A DNA stretch of 64,000 nt from Vreelandella nigrificans (GTDB taxonomy: Bacteria > Pseudomonadota > Gammaproteobacteria > Pseudomonadales > Halomonadaceae), in assembly GCF_002374315.1 (NCBI RefSeq), contig NZ_NWUX01000002.1:191150-255149 (forward strand), given 5' to 3'. The first letter of the stretch is position 1. Each line of letters begins with the position of its first letter. The notes under the pieces are model-generated. The model was given only the letters and a program-made list of their open reading frames with translations, was not told the DNA's origin and did not search any database. Both the position numbers and the translations under genes were made by a program. Positions 8,523 through 18,583 of this stretch are shown here, in pieces.

Positions 8523-10376
8523 TCAGATCCACAGCTTTTTGACGGGTTTGCTGCCATAGGTCAGGTTAACCATGGCTCGGGTCACCAGTAGGGCGGTGAA
8601 CATCGACGTCAAAATGCCGATGGAGAGCGTAACGGCAAAGCCTTTGACCGGGCCGGTGCCAATAGAGAACAGAATCACGGCTACCAGCAGCGTGGTGATA
8701 TTGGCATCCACGATGGAGGTGAAAGCACGCTCGTAGCCCGCATGTATGGCTTGCTGTATTGACAGGCCATTGCGCAACTCTTCGCGTATGCGCTCGAATA
8801 TCAACACGTTGGCATCCACCGCCATGCCTAGCGTTAGCACAATGCCTGCAATACCTGGCAGTGTAAGTGTTGCCCCTAACATCGACATAACGGCAATCAG
8901 TAGGGTCAGGTTGAGCGCCAGGGCGATGTTGGCAAATATGCCGAACACTTTGTAGCGCACGAGCATAAATATCACTACGAGTAGCAGGCCGATCTGAACC
9001 GAGAGTAAGCCGCGTTCGATGTTTTCAGCACCTAGGCTTGGGCCAATGGTGCGTTCTTGTACAAAGTAAATAGGCGCTGCCAAGGAGCCAGAGCGTAGCA
9101 GTAGCGCAAGCTCAGCGGCTTCTGTGGGTGAGTCTAGCCCGGTAATACGGAAGCTGTTGCCCAGCGCGCTCTGAATGGTGGCAAGGCTAATTAGGCCACG
9201 CTCAACGTAAGGCTCACGAATAACAGTTTCAGCGCCGGTTTCCGGGTCGATTTCAACACGGTCTTCACTTTTATGCTCAATAAACAGTACCGCCATATTG
9301 CGACCAATATTGGTGCGCGTAGCACGGTTCATCAAGGTACCACCGGTGCCATCCAAGTTAATGTTAACCTGGGGGCGACCGTTTTCATCGAAGCTATGGC
9401 TGGCACTTGAAACGCTGTCGCCAGTAATGATGACATCACGCATCAATTCCGCCGTGCGAGAAGGATCATTACGGAATGTGTGCTGTTCGGTCTCCATGTC
9501 AGGCGTGTCGTTACGGGCTTCCAGGCGGAATTCCAGGTTGGCCGTAGCGCCGACGATACGTTTGGCCGCGACGGTGTCTTGGATGCCGGGCAGCTCAACG
9601 ACAATCTGGCTGGGGCCTTGGCGTTGTACCATCGGCTCGGCAACGCCTAACTCATCTACCCGGTTGCGCAGCGTGGTTAAGTTTTGGTTAACCGCATAGT
9701 CCTGTATTTCATTGACCGTTTGGTCGCTAAGCGACATCACTAGTCGTGAGGTACGGCCATCGCCTTCGCTGCTGTAGTCAAAGTCGGGGAAGTCACGGCT
9801 GATTAGGCGGCGCGCTGTATCACGGTCTTCGGCGCTGGCAAAGTCAATGGATAGCGAGCGCTCGGCCACTTCAGTATTGCGGTAGCGAATACGTTCGCCG
9901 CGCAGTAGTTCACGCATGGCGCTAGCGTTGACTTCTAACCGCTGGGTAAGAGCGGCGTCCATATCCACTTCAAGCAAGAAGTGGACGCCACCACGCAAAT
10001 CTAAGCCCAGTGTCATGGGCGATGCGGAAAAGGCTTGTAGCCAGCTCGGCGTTGCTTCTGCGAGATTGAGCGCAACACTGGCCTGGTTGCCCAGTACATC
10101 TGTGGCAATGTCCCGCGCATTTAACTGATCATCGTTGTTTTGCAGACGAATTAGCCACTGGCCATTTTCCTGCTCAATAGCTTTGATCTCGATGCCGTTT
10201 TCGTTAAGCGCTTCTTCGACACGTGTTAATTGACGCTCATCCAGCGCATCGCCCTGGGCGTTGCTGACTTGGATAGCGGGATCTGCGGGAAATAAGTTGG
10301 GAAGCGAGTAGATAAGGCCAACCACCAGGATGACCAGTATCAGCAGATACTTCCACAGGGGGTAACGGTTGAGCAT
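8523..10376 (-). CDS. secD: Protein translocase subunit SecD
   Basis: A 617-aa SecD. The N-terminal helix MLNRYPLWKYLLILVILVVG is followed by a large periplasmic region with LGLDLRGGVHFLLEVDM. The C-terminal membrane domain carries the RND motif GMAVDANVLIFERIREEL. I start at ATG 10376; an upstream ATG at 10436 adds 20 residues that do not look like SecD. It lies between yajC and secF, so the three form one translocation operon on the minus strand. The gap to yajC holds two strong hairpins. Confidence 0.97.
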   Translation of the reverse strand: MLNRYPLWKYLLILVILVVGLIYSLPNLFPADPAIQVSNAQGDALDERQLTRVEEALNENGIEIKAIEQENGQWLIRLQNNDDQLNARDIATDVLGNQASVALNLAEATPSWLQAFSASPMTLGLDLRGGVHFLLEVDMDAALTQRLEVNASAMRELLRGERIRYRNTEVAERSLSIDFASAEDRDTARRLISRDFPDFDYSSEGDGRTSRLVMSLSDQTVNEIQDYAVNQNLTTLRNRVDELGVAEPMVQRQGPSQIVVELPGIQDTVAAKRIVGATANLEFRLEARNDTPDMETEQHTFRNDPSRTAELMRDVIITGDSVSSASHSFDENGRPQVNINLDGTGGTLMNRATRTNIGRNMAVLFIEHKSEDRVEIDPETGAETVIREPYVERGLISLATIQSALGNSFRITGLDSPTEAAELALLLRSGSLAAPIYFVQERTIGPSLGAENIERGLLSVQIGLLLVVIFMLVRYKVFGIFANIALALNLTLLIAVMSMLGATLTLPGIAGIVLTLGMAVDANVLIFERIREELRNGLSIQQAIHAGYERAFTSIVDANITTLLVAVILFSIGTGPVKGFAVTLSIGILTSMFTALLVTRAMVNLTYGSKPVKKLWI

Positions 10377-10407
10377 GCAAGCCCTGCCTTCAATTACATA
10401 CGGAAGT

Positions 10408-10434
10408 GCTGCACACGGCTGGGCCGTGTGCAGC
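10408..10434. promoter_or_regulatory. Perfect 12-bp hairpin upstream of secD
   Basis: GCTGCACACGGC, a 3-base loop, then GCCGTGTGCAGC, ending 32 bases before the secD ATG. There is no T-run on the secD-coding strand, so it is more likely an mRNA-processing, pausing or translation-control hairpin than a terminator. Confidence 0.6.
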
Positions 10435-10462
10435 AACGTTCACCATCGTAGCTACCATGTCA

Positions 10463-10498
10463 CCCCTGCCGGGGTGGCTGGCACTGATTCGGCAGGGG
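10463..10498. promoter_or_regulatory. Second inverted repeat in the yajC-secD gap
   Basis: CCCCTGCCG and CGGCAGGGG form a 9-bp stem with an 18-base loop just after the yajC stop. There is no clear T-run. It may separate or tune yajC and secD expression. Confidence 0.5.
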
Positions 10499-10511
10499 CG
10501 GAGGTGGGGCG

Positions 10512-10838
10512 TTAGATGGACTTAATAGTGCCCTTTGGCAGAACGGCAGCAACGGCATTCTTCTGCACGTTTACTTCGTTGCCTTCTGAAACTTCCAGGG
10601 TTAGAAACTCATCGCTAACTTTAGTAATGCGGCCAACCAGACCGCCGCCGATAACGACTTCATCGCCTTTGGCTAAGCTAGTCACCAGCTGTTTGTGCTG
10701 CTTGGCACGTTTTGCCTGGGGGCGCCACAGTAGGAAGTAGAAAATCAGCACGAAGCCGACCAGCATGACGATTTGCGCAATGCCACCGCCAGCAGCGGCT
10801 TCTTGGGCATGGGCTGGTGAGATGAAGAAATCCAGCAT
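10512..10838 (-). CDS. yajC: Sec translocon accessory protein YajC
   Basis: A 108-aa single-pass membrane protein. The hydrophobic helix at about residues 20-40 (IAQIVMLVGFVLIFYFLLWR) is followed by RPQAKRAKQHKQLVTSLAKG and GDEVVIGGGLVGRITKV, the YajC hallmark. It joins SecD and SecF in the inner membrane. It is located between tgt and secD as usual. Confidence 0.97.
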   Translation of the reverse strand: MLDFFISPAHAQEAAAGGGIAQIVMLVGFVLIFYFLLWRPQAKRAKQHKQLVTSLAKGDEVVIGGGLVGRITKVSDEFLTLEVSEGNEVNVQKNAVAAVLPKGTIKSI

Positions 10839-10908
10839 TACAGAGAACTCCTGAGTTAGAAAACTAATGGGTTAACAGGTTAAGCCGCCCGCCAGTAGCG
10901 AGCGACGA

Positions 10909-12045
<1,137 letters not shown>

Positions 12046-12092
12046 CTAAAACAACTCTTGATAATCGGTTAAGGCGCTAAGCGTGTATTAAG

Positions 12093-13124
12093 TTAGCGGG
12101 TCAACAGCATGGCGTCGCCGTAGCTAAAGAAGGCGTAACGTTCTTCTACTGCTGCGCGGTAGGCCTGCATCATATGGTCATAGCCAGCAAACGCTGACAC
12201 TAGCATCAGCAGCGTAGATTCCGGCAAGTGGAAATTGGTGATCAGCGCATCAACGCAGTGCCACTCATACCCAGGATAGATAAAAATATCGGTATCACCG
12301 CTGTAAGGTGCAATCTGGCCGTCAGTACTTTTCATACAGGCGCTCTCTAGGCAGCGAACGCTAGTCGTGCCTACAGCAATAACCCGCTTGCCTGCTGCTT
12401 GGGTGTCGCGAACCTTTTTGCAGGCAGTGGCCGTAATTTCAACCCACTCGCTGTGCATATGGTGTTCTAGGATGTTATCTACCCGCACCGGTTGAAACGT
12501 ACCCGCGCCCACGTGCAGGGTCACAAATGCACTATTAATACCTTTTGCGGCCAGTGCGTCTAGCAGTGGCTGATCAAAATGCAGGCCTGCAGTAGGCGCC
12601 GCCACCGCGCCGTCGCGCCGGGCATATACCGTTTGGTAACGGTCACGGTCACTCAGCTCATCTTCACGGGTGATGTAAGGCGGCAGGGGCATGTGACCGT
12701 GTTTTTCAAGCAGCGCAATCATTGGCGTGTCGCCTAAAAAGCGCAGCTCAAACAGTGCATCGCGGCGGCCTTCAACAACAGCATGAATATCGCCTTCAAA
12801 GATTAGCTCGGTGCCTGGCTTAGGTGACTTGCTGGAGCGAATATGGGCAAGCCCACGATGACTATCCAGTGGGCGCTCCAGCAGCATTTCCACTTTTCCG
12901 CCACTGGCTTTATGGCCATGCAGGCGGGCGGGTATTACTCGAGTATCGTTAAACACCAGCAGGTCGCCGGGTTCGAGTAGCTCGAGTAAATCTGCAAAGC
13001 GGCGATGTTCAAGCGCGCCGTTTTGGCCATCCACACACAGCAAACGGCAGTCGCTACGCTGCTCGGAAGGGTAGCGGGCAATTAGCTCATCAGGTAGCTC
13101 GAAATGGAAATCCGCACGCTGCAT
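12093..13124 (-). CDS. queA: S-adenosylmethionine:tRNA ribosyltransferase-isomerase
   Basis: A 343-aa QueA, which transfers and isomerises the ribosyl group of SAM onto preQ1 in tRNA to make epoxyqueuosine, the step after Tgt. Family signatures are [51 protein letters not shown] and the C-terminal [18 protein letters not shown]. Start at 13124 (MQRADFHF) or two codons upstream. It is followed by tgt, forming a queuosine pair. Confidence 0.97.
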   Translation of the reverse strand: MQRADFHFELPDELIARYPSEQRSDCRLLCVDGQNGALEHRRFADLLELLEPGDLLVFNDTRVIPARLHGHKASGGKVEMLLERPLDSHRGLAHIRSSKSPKPGTELIFEGDIHAVVEGRRDALFELRFLGDTPMIALLEKHGHMPLPPYITREDELSDRDRYQTVYARRDGAVAAPTAGLHFDQPLLDALAAKGINSAFVTLHVGAGTFQPVRVDNILEHHMHSEWVEITATACKKVRDTQAAGKRVIAVGTTSVRCLESACMKSTDGQIAPYSGDTDIFIYPGYEWHCVDALITNFHLPESTLLMLVSAFAGYDHMMQAYRAAVEERYAFFSYGDAMLLTR

Positions 13125-13199
13125 GGACATAGCTCTTTTTCAGTGATCGAACAGGCGGCATAGAATAGCGCTTTAGTTGGATAAAGTCAGTCAATGTGA

Positions 13200-13227
13200 T
13201 TGACCTGCAAGGTTATCTCCGTATAAT
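13200..13227 (+). promoter_or_regulatory. Promoter of tRNA-Leu
   Basis: TTGACC and TATAAT are 16 bases apart and end 11 bases before the tRNA, a near-consensus sigma-70 promoter. Confidence 0.85.
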
Positions 13228-13238
13228 ACGCCTCCATT

Positions 13239-13325
13239 GCCGGTGTGGCGGAATTGGTAGACGCAGCGGATTCAAAATCCGCCGCCTTTACGGGTGTGCC
13301 AGTTCGAGTCTGGCCACCGGCACCA
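13239..13325 (+). tRNA. tRNA-Leu (anticodon CAA)
   Basis: The sequence folds as an 87-base leucine tRNA. The acceptor stem is GCCGGTG/CACCGGC, the D-arm is TGGCGGAATTGGTAGACG, and the anticodon arm GCGGA-TTCAAAA-TCCGC gives anticodon CAA. A long class II variable arm follows (GCCTTTACGGGTGTGCC region), then a T-arm with GTTCGAGTC, and the CCA is encoded. A prophage has used its 3' half as attachment site but restores the full tRNA. Confidence 0.97.
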
Positions 13326-13327
13326 AA
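13271..13327. repeat. Prophage attachment site attL (inside tRNA-Leu)
   Basis: 57 bases, from TTCAAAATCC in the anticodon loop to three bases past the start of the CCA, are repeated exactly at 24474-24530. This copy is part of the intact tRNA. Confidence 0.95.
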
Positions 13328-13335
13328 CAAATCAA

Positions 13336-13365
13336 GGGCTTAGCGTACATCGCTAGGCCCTTTTT
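13336..13365 (+). terminator. Terminator behind tRNA-Leu, on the prophage side
   Basis: GGGCTTAGCG and CGCTAGGCCC pair (one G-T) around a 5-base loop, followed by TTTTT. It resembles in sequence and position the terminator behind attR, so the prophage appears to bring its own copy to end the tRNA transcript. Confidence 0.85.
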
Positions 13366-13398
13366 GGTTTCTGGTATTCGAGAAGTGTCAACAAAGTG

Positions 13399-14388
13399 TC
13401 AGCAGAGCTTAGGCGCGTACTTGATGGCGTCGGCTAAGTGATCAGCTGATAGGTGTGCGTAACGCATTGTCATTGCTATGGTTTGATGGCCTAAAATCTT
13501 TTGAAGTGTGAGCACATCACCACCGTTCATCATGAAGTGGCTGGCGAAGGTGTGACGGAGAACGTGCGTTCTCTGGCCTATGGGAAGCTGTATCCCTGCC
13601 TCGATCACCGCAGCGGAAAACGCTTTGTAAGCGTCAGTGCGGAAAACCCTTCCGATCCTAGGCCCGTGCTGGGTGATCGCTTTATAAAGCTCTTCGCTTA
13701 GCGGTATGGTGCGATTGCGACCGTTTTTCGTGCCCGTGAACGTGACACGACCATTCCTTAACATTTCCGCTCTTAGGTATTGGGCTTCGCTCCAACGAGC
13801 ACCCGTGGCTAGGCAGAGGCGTGTGATTAACTCAACGTCTGGGTTGTTGGCTTTTTCGAGTACGTTGAAAAGTTGCCGTAATTCTTCATCGGTTAGGTAG
13901 GCAAGCTCTTTTTCATCCAGGCGCAACGGCTGCATTTTTGCGAAGGGGTTGGCTCTGTTCCATTCCCCCAGCCGTATGAGTTGATTAAACACAGCGCGTA
14001 AGTGGGCGTGATCATGGTTTGCTGTGTTGGGTGTGATGCCCGCTTCAAGGCGTTTTTGGCGCAGCTCTGAGGCGTCAATCGGGGTGATCGTGGCTGCTGT
14101 CGGGTTACCCATGATATCGGCCAAGTTATTGAGCTGTGAGTATCGACGCTTACCGTCTTTAAGCGACTGACCGTGGTAATCAAACCAGACTTTAATCAGG
14201 TCTTTTAAGGTACGACGATCCCTTTTAGGCGTGGTGTAACTTTCACCGGTGGCAGCCTTAGCCAGTATTTTGCCTGCAAAGCGCTTAGCTTCCGCCTGGG
14301 TGGGGAGTATTTTACGGACACGTTTTCCGTATCTACCTTCCGGCATGATGTCTACTTTCCAGCCGGTTTTGACTTTCTTAATGCTCAT
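13399..14388 (-). CDS. Prophage tyrosine integrase
   Basis: A tyrosine recombinase of about 329 aa. An N-terminal AP2-like/SAM-like DNA-binding part leads to a C-terminal catalytic domain with Arg in CLATGARWSEAQ, the HxxR box in HVLRHTFASHF, and the end motif ILGHQTIAMTMRYAHLS with the nucleophile tyrosine. I start at ATG 14388 (MSIKKVKTGWKVDIMPEG), whose A is shared with the TAA stop of the upstream rep gene; an upstream start would overlap rep. It is the closest gene to attL, as expected. It catalyses integration at tRNA-Leu. Confidence 0.93.
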   Translation of the reverse strand: MSIKKVKTGWKVDIMPEGRYGKRVRKILPTQAEAKRFAGKILAKAATGESYTTPKRDRRTLKDLIKVWFDYHGQSLKDGKRRYSQLNNLADIMGNPTAATITPIDASELRQKRLEAGITPNTANHDHAHLRAVFNQLIRLGEWNRANPFAKMQPLRLDEKELAYLTDEELRQLFNVLEKANNPDVELITRLCLATGARWSEAQYLRAEMLRNGRVTFTGTKNGRNRTIPLSEELYKAITQHGPRIGRVFRTDAYKAFSAAVIEAGIQLPIGQRTHVLRHTFASHFMMNGGDVLTLQKILGHQTIAMTMRYAHLSADHLADAIKYAPKLC

Positions 14389-15680
14389 TACGCTGCTTTC
14401 CCTACCAATCTTCGTTCTATCAATTTCTGCTCTACGATCTGCCTGAATTGCCCGGAGTCTACCCCTCGACGGCGGTAGTATTCTGCAAGGTCTTCCCACA
14501 TGCCGGAGCGTTGGAGGTAGCGAACGGCTTCATGTGTACGGAAGCCTTGTCGGGCGTAAATGCTGATGAGGTTGCCGAAGGCCAGGGTGACGTTTTTCTC
14601 ATTACCTAAGCCAGGTGTTTTACGAGCGCGCTTGTACATGAAGCCAGGTTCATGGCAGTAGAAACGGGCATCTTCCTGCATGACTTGCCACGCGGGATCT
14701 ATAAGATTGCGACGGGTATCCAGGCGATAGGATTGCATTGCGGTTCGCCAGAGGCCGGAGAGGTGAGGTACTACGTCAATGAAGCGGTTGAAGCCATGGG
14801 AGGCATCTAACACCTCGCCGGTATCGACATTGCAGGGTATGCCTTGAGCATATTCACGAAGTACAGACTGATGAAAACGTAATTCGATACGCCACACGGT
14901 TGCTTCTGGGTTGTAGGTGGCGTTTAGGTTGTCATCGACGGCGTTTTGCCAGATACCTTCCCAGAAGTGCATTTTGTCGCGATGCTTGGCTTCTAGTGTT
15001 TTGTTGTAGATGCAGCATTGTAGCGCCCCAGCAGTACCGAACATGTAGGTTTCACCGCGGCCATAGGTGGTGGCAATGGTGCTGTGCGAGAACTCCAGTT
15101 CGTCTATGCCATCAATGCGCATGATCTTTTTAGAGCGAGTCACAAAGCGTTGCATAAAGTCGCTAGGTGGCTCCCAGCCTTGTACGTCTAACGCTAGGTG
15201 GATGGCACAGCCAATAGGTTCAACATGGGCGAGCATGTGAGCCGCGATGTTGTACATGAAGTCTTGGCACTCTTGGGGGCTGCGCTCCTGGATGAAGTGT
15301 GGGGAGAGCTCAATTTTCAGGTGAGTGCCAATGTTCTCTACTTTGACGTGCCTCGCTTGGAAGAAGACGATAACGCCCAGTTCATTGTTCTGGAGTCGAT
15401 AGCGGAAGCCGGAACCGGCTGCGCCGGCACCTACTGCCCAATCCACATCAAAGAGACGCATAGTGGCGCCTTTGCCTTCGTTGTAAACGTTAATGATTTC
15501 ATCAAATTGGCGAAGGCACGGTTTGCCTTGGTAAAGCTGGCGAACAGTATCTACTCCAGCATTTAGAAGATGAATCTTGTGCATTTCACGCTGCCCAGCT
15601 GAGCTAATCAGCAGCTTGCCAAACTGATCTTCTTCCCCTCGCTGTAACGATGCTAACGAATAACGATTCCAACGTTCCAT
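14388..15680 (-). CDS. Inovirus replication initiation protein (gpII-like Rep)
   Basis: A 430-aa protein similar in size and context to replication initiators of filamentous phages with a Rep_trans/phage X-like fold. These nick the origin to start rolling-circle replication. I see the block CAIHLALDVQGWEPPSDF and a C-terminal region rich in Arg and Tyr, but no single motif I can name with confidence. The identification rests on length, its place after the secretin gene and overlap (TAATG) with the integrase. In f1-like phages rep precedes the ssDNA-binding gene; here it is at the far end of the structural operon. Confidence 0.75.
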   Translation of the reverse strand: MERWNRYSLASLQRGEEDQFGKLLISSAGQREMHKIHLLNAGVDTVRQLYQGKPCLRQFDEIINVYNEGKGATMRLFDVDWAVGAGAAGSGFRYRLQNNELGVIVFFQARHVKVENIGTHLKIELSPHFIQERSPQECQDFMYNIAAHMLAHVEPIGCAIHLALDVQGWEPPSDFMQRFVTRSKKIMRIDGIDELEFSHSTIATTYGRGETYMFGTAGALQCCIYNKTLEAKHRDKMHFWEGIWQNAVDDNLNATYNPEATVWRIELRFHQSVLREYAQGIPCNVDTGEVLDASHGFNRFIDVVPHLSGLWRTAMQSYRLDTRRNLIDPAWQVMQEDARFYCHEPGFMYKRARKTPGLGNEKNVTLAFGNLISIYARQGFRTHEAVRYLQRSGMWEDLAEYYRRRGVDSGQFRQIVEQKLIERRLVGKAA

Positions 15681-15748
15681 GGCCAATTTCCTATAAATTT
15701 CTAAATGTCACAATGTGCTGTAGTGAGCCAATTTCTCAATTGGGCTTA

Positions 15749-17200
15749 TTACTCTGCGAGACGTGTTACAGGGATGGTCTCTACCTGCTGCCGCCAGCCC
15801 GTCACCCCGTGCTGCGCAGGTAGTAACGGGCTGGCGGCAGCCATTGCTTGATGCATTTGGTGGGCGTCATAACGGGGTAATACCGTTGCCTGGAGCAGAA
15901 CATGGAGGTTGGTGCGCTGGGTGGAGGTGGATTCGTTTTGGAACAAGCGACCAGCAACCGGAAGACTAGAGAGGCCAGGAACGCCGGAGACCTGGGAACG
16001 GTCGTCCTGTGATGAGAGGCCGCCTAATAGCAGGGTTTGGCCGGAGCGGATTTGTACGGTGGTGTTGATTTGCCGCTGGTTGGTGATGATGTCGGAGGCT
16101 AACAGGGAATCTGTGAGCGAGTCGGCGGAGGTGGTGATATCCATAATGACCAAACCGGATGCAGTGACCACCGGCAGCACGTTTAAACGTATGCCTACAT
16201 CACGGCGTTCGATGGTTTGAAAGGGGCTGTTAACGTTGGCTGATTCACCGGTAACGCGACCCGTCACAAACGGGACATTCTGACCGATGGAAATGGTGCC
16301 ACGCTTACCGGAGAGGGTGAGTATTTGTGGTGTGGATAACACGTTGGAACGGGAGTCACGCTGTAAGGCATTAATCGCCAAGGCGAGTACGTTGCCGTCG
16401 AAGATCCCAAAGGTGCCACCGGATGAGGCGAGCGAGGTGCCTAAGTTACCGGTGTTGAAGCCGCCTGCAATGCGGGAACCGGTCGCACGACCGAGGGCGA
16501 CGCCGAGATCAAACGTATCACCATCTGAGGTTTCAAAGATGACCGCCTGGATGAGTAGCTGGGGATGGGCAACATCCACTTGGGGGATGAGCTGTTGGAG
16601 CTGCTCAAGCTGCTTTTCTGGCCCCTTGGCCAGAATGGCATTGGAGGCGTGAAGTACCTGAACACGAGGTGGAGTAACACCGTCTTGCGCGTTCTGGGTC
16701 AAAAAGCTAGTGACCAGTGGAGCAATGTCGTCGGCGCGCACGTTGTCAAACGAGAACAGGTGCGTTGCCTGGGGGACGTATGGTGGCGTGAGCGTCAGTA
16801 CCTTCGTGGGATCGTGTAGCCCTGCCGACTGAGAAAAAACACCTGGTGTTGGTGGTAGGGAAAAAACGCCTGGTGTTTTTGTATCGGCGGCGCGTGGCCG
16901 TTGTTGGTTGGCAAGGGCCACGGTGGGTGGGTTGCCGGGCAGGATGGTGTAGCCATGAGAACTCAACACGCCCTGGAAGAACTCATCCAGCTGGTGATCG
17001 GGCACGTTCGGCGCGTAAACGGTGAGCGTGCCAGTGACCGCAGGGTGAATGGCCAATGGAGTAACGGATTGCTCCACATACCAGCGCACGAAGTCCCGAA
17101 TGTCAGTGTCTTGCATATGAATCGGGGTGGCATGGGCGCCGCTCAGGGTAGCGGTGGCGAGAGCGAGAACGGCAGCGGTTTTAGCAGCGAATTTCTTCAT
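15749..17200 (-). CDS. Phage secretin (gpIV-like outer-membrane channel)
   Basis: A 483-aa secretin. A signal peptide (MKKFAAKTAAVLALATATLSGAHA) is followed by an N0-like domain starting TPIHMQDTDIRDFV, N1-like repeats, and the secretin core. In the core are SNVLSTPQILTLSGKRGTI, VPFVTG, VGIRLNVLPVV and SGQTLLLGGLSSQDDR. The protein makes the pore through which the filament leaves the cell. I start at ATG 17200 rather than 17212. It overlaps the end of the Zot gene by 20 bases, so translation is probably coupled. Carrying its own secretin makes this phage independent of host type II secretion, unlike CTX. Confidence 0.93.
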   Translation of the reverse strand: MKKFAAKTAAVLALATATLSGAHATPIHMQDTDIRDFVRWYVEQSVTPLAIHPAVTGTLTVYAPNVPDHQLDEFFQGVLSSHGYTILPGNPPTVALANQQRPRAADTKTPGVFSLPPTPGVFSQSAGLHDPTKVLTLTPPYVPQATHLFSFDNVRADDIAPLVTSFLTQNAQDGVTPPRVQVLHASNAILAKGPEKQLEQLQQLIPQVDVAHPQLLIQAVIFETSDGDTFDLGVALGRATGSRIAGGFNTGNLGTSLASSGGTFGIFDGNVLALAINALQRDSRSNVLSTPQILTLSGKRGTISIGQNVPFVTGRVTGESANVNSPFQTIERRDVGIRLNVLPVVTASGLVIMDITTSADSLTDSLLASDIITNQRQINTTVQIRSGQTLLLGGLSSQDDRSQVSGVPGLSSLPVAGRLFQNESTSTQRTNLHVLLQATVLPRYDAHQMHQAMAAASPLLPAQHGVTGWRQQVETIPVTRLAE

Positions 17201-18233
17201 GAGTAACTCCATTTTCTACGCGAACAAGGCAGGCGCTCATGGGGACGATGGCAAACCCTTGGCTGCTGAGATCGTCGGTAGTGAGTGTCTTGCGGTCGCT
17301 ATCAATGAGGCGATAAAGAGTGTGGTCACCAAGCTGGCTAAAGCTGGCGATGCGGGTAGTGCTGAAGTCGGGAAGTTCGAGGGGGGCTGTGGAGGGCGTG
17401 CGAGCATTAACACGGTCGGCGACGAGTACCGATACCGTGAGGAAAACACCCAGCCCAAACGAGGCCAGGGAGAGAAAAGGGCGATTGAAGCGCTTCCAGT
17501 AAATACGGGTCATCTTCATGTAGAACCTCGCGTCATGGGGTACGCGGTGCATGCCGTGGGTGTACCAGGGCGGCAGCACGGAATAAGTGCCATGGGGGTA
17601 ATGGTCAGAGAAGGCTTGCTTGGTGTCGTACGCGGGGTAGAGGTGGCGGCCGGTGTAGGTCCAGCGTTCCACGGTGAGGCTCTGGGGGGAGTCGCCATAT
17701 TTGACGATGCCAAGATGCACTTTTGGCATAGGCATCTTGGCGCCAACAATCAGGGAGTAAATGGTGCCGATAAAAGGGATGGCGACCCTATCCAGGCGAC
17801 GGCAGTAAACAACATGTTCCGCCAGAGCAACGCGGGCTTGCTTATCCATGATGGATAAGTCTTGAATCAGAAAGATAATATCCCAGCCCAATTTACGGGC
17901 ATGTAAAAACCAATTGATAACGTCCTGACGGCTTTTGTCGGCCCAGGATCGGGCGTTAAACCAAGTACCGCATTCATCTAGCACCAATAAGCCGTTCTTG
18001 TTCTCGTCGTACTCATCGGTACCGGTGCCGATTGCCTCCAGGTCAGCCAGGACGGGTTTATCAGGAAGGCGGTAGCAGCGGGTTGCTTTGGCTTTCTCAC
18101 CAATCAGTTTATCCAGATTTACATCCAGATTGGTGGCGACCTTACAGCCCTGGTTGAGCTTATCCTTGATCTTACCCACGGCCACCAAGGTTTTACCGGC
18201 CCCCAGTTTGCCGGTAACGACATAGACAGCCAT
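17181..18233 (-). CDS. Zot-family phage assembly ATPase (gpI-like)
   Basis: A 350-aa Zot/gpI protein, the inner-membrane motor of filamentous phage assembly. Walker A is GKLGAGKT at residues 8-15; a Walker B-like strand, GLLVLDECGTWFN, lies near residue 100. A single membrane helix near residues 245-265 (FLSLASFGLGVFLTVSVLVA) separates the cytoplasmic ATPase from a short periplasmic tail. Its ATG shares bases with the stop of the gene upstream (TAATG). The name Zot comes from the cholera phage homologue; no toxin role is implied. Confidence 0.94.
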   Translation of the reverse strand: MAVYVVTGKLGAGKTLVAVGKIKDKLNQGCKVATNLDVNLDKLIGEKAKATRCYRLPDKPVLADLEAIGTGTDEYDENKNGLLVLDECGTWFNARSWADKSRQDVINWFLHARKLGWDIIFLIQDLSIMDKQARVALAEHVVYCRRLDRVAIPFIGTIYSLIVGAKMPMPKVHLGIVKYGDSPQSLTVERWTYTGRHLYPAYDTKQAFSDHYPHGTYSVLPPWYTHGMHRVPHDARFYMKMTRIYWKRFNRPFLSLASFGLGVFLTVSVLVADRVNARTPSTAPLELPDFSTTRIASFSQLGDHTLYRLIDSDRKTLTTDDLSSQGFAIVPMSACLVRVENGVTHEEIRC

Positions 18234-18583
18234 TAGAGAACGGGCCTCCCTTGCTCCCAGTCGATCAACTGACGTTTCTGCTGGAAGACCCAGACCGCGA
18301 CCTTGCTGCTGTAAATAGCAGCCATGCAGGCTTCAAAGTTATCCGGTTTGATAGCACCAATCCCCTGGGCGAGATCACCAGGGAGAGAGGCGCTAATACC
18401 GTTAACAATGCTAACGAAGGTCACAGCAAGCCCGACCAGGAGCGAGATATACAGCGTCGTCCAGATCAGAATGCCCGCGAGGCGGTTAGTAAAACGGGAA
18501 GCAATACGGGTAATAAACCACTCAATGATGCGAGTGAAAAAGCCAATCAACGCACCCATGCCGAGCATTGCAGGTAAGGCCAT
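18233..18583 (-). CDS. Small membrane protein, DUF2523/gpVI-like minor coat protein
   Basis: A 116-aa hydrophobic protein placed between the adsorption protein and the Zot ATPase, exactly where gpVI lies in f1. It has a hydrophobic N-terminus, a membrane segment near residues 38-62 (GILIWTTLYISLLVGLAVTF) and a C-terminal amphipathic part with FEACMAAIYSSKVAVWVF, typical of DUF2523/DUF5455 inovirus proteins. gpVI caps the end of the filament together with gpIII. Starts one base after the stop of the gene upstream. Confidence 0.8.
   Translation of the reverse strand: MALPAMLGMGALIGFFTRIIEWFITRIASRFTNRLAGILIWTTLYISLLVGLAVTFVSIVNGISASLPGDLAQGIGAIKPDNFEACMAAIYSSKVAVWVFQQKRQLIDWEQGRPVL

Noticed and set aside
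17181-18233. Zonula occludens toxin as a virulence factor
   Set aside because: Zot-family proteins are the normal gpI assembly ATPase of filamentous phages; nothing here supports toxin activity.
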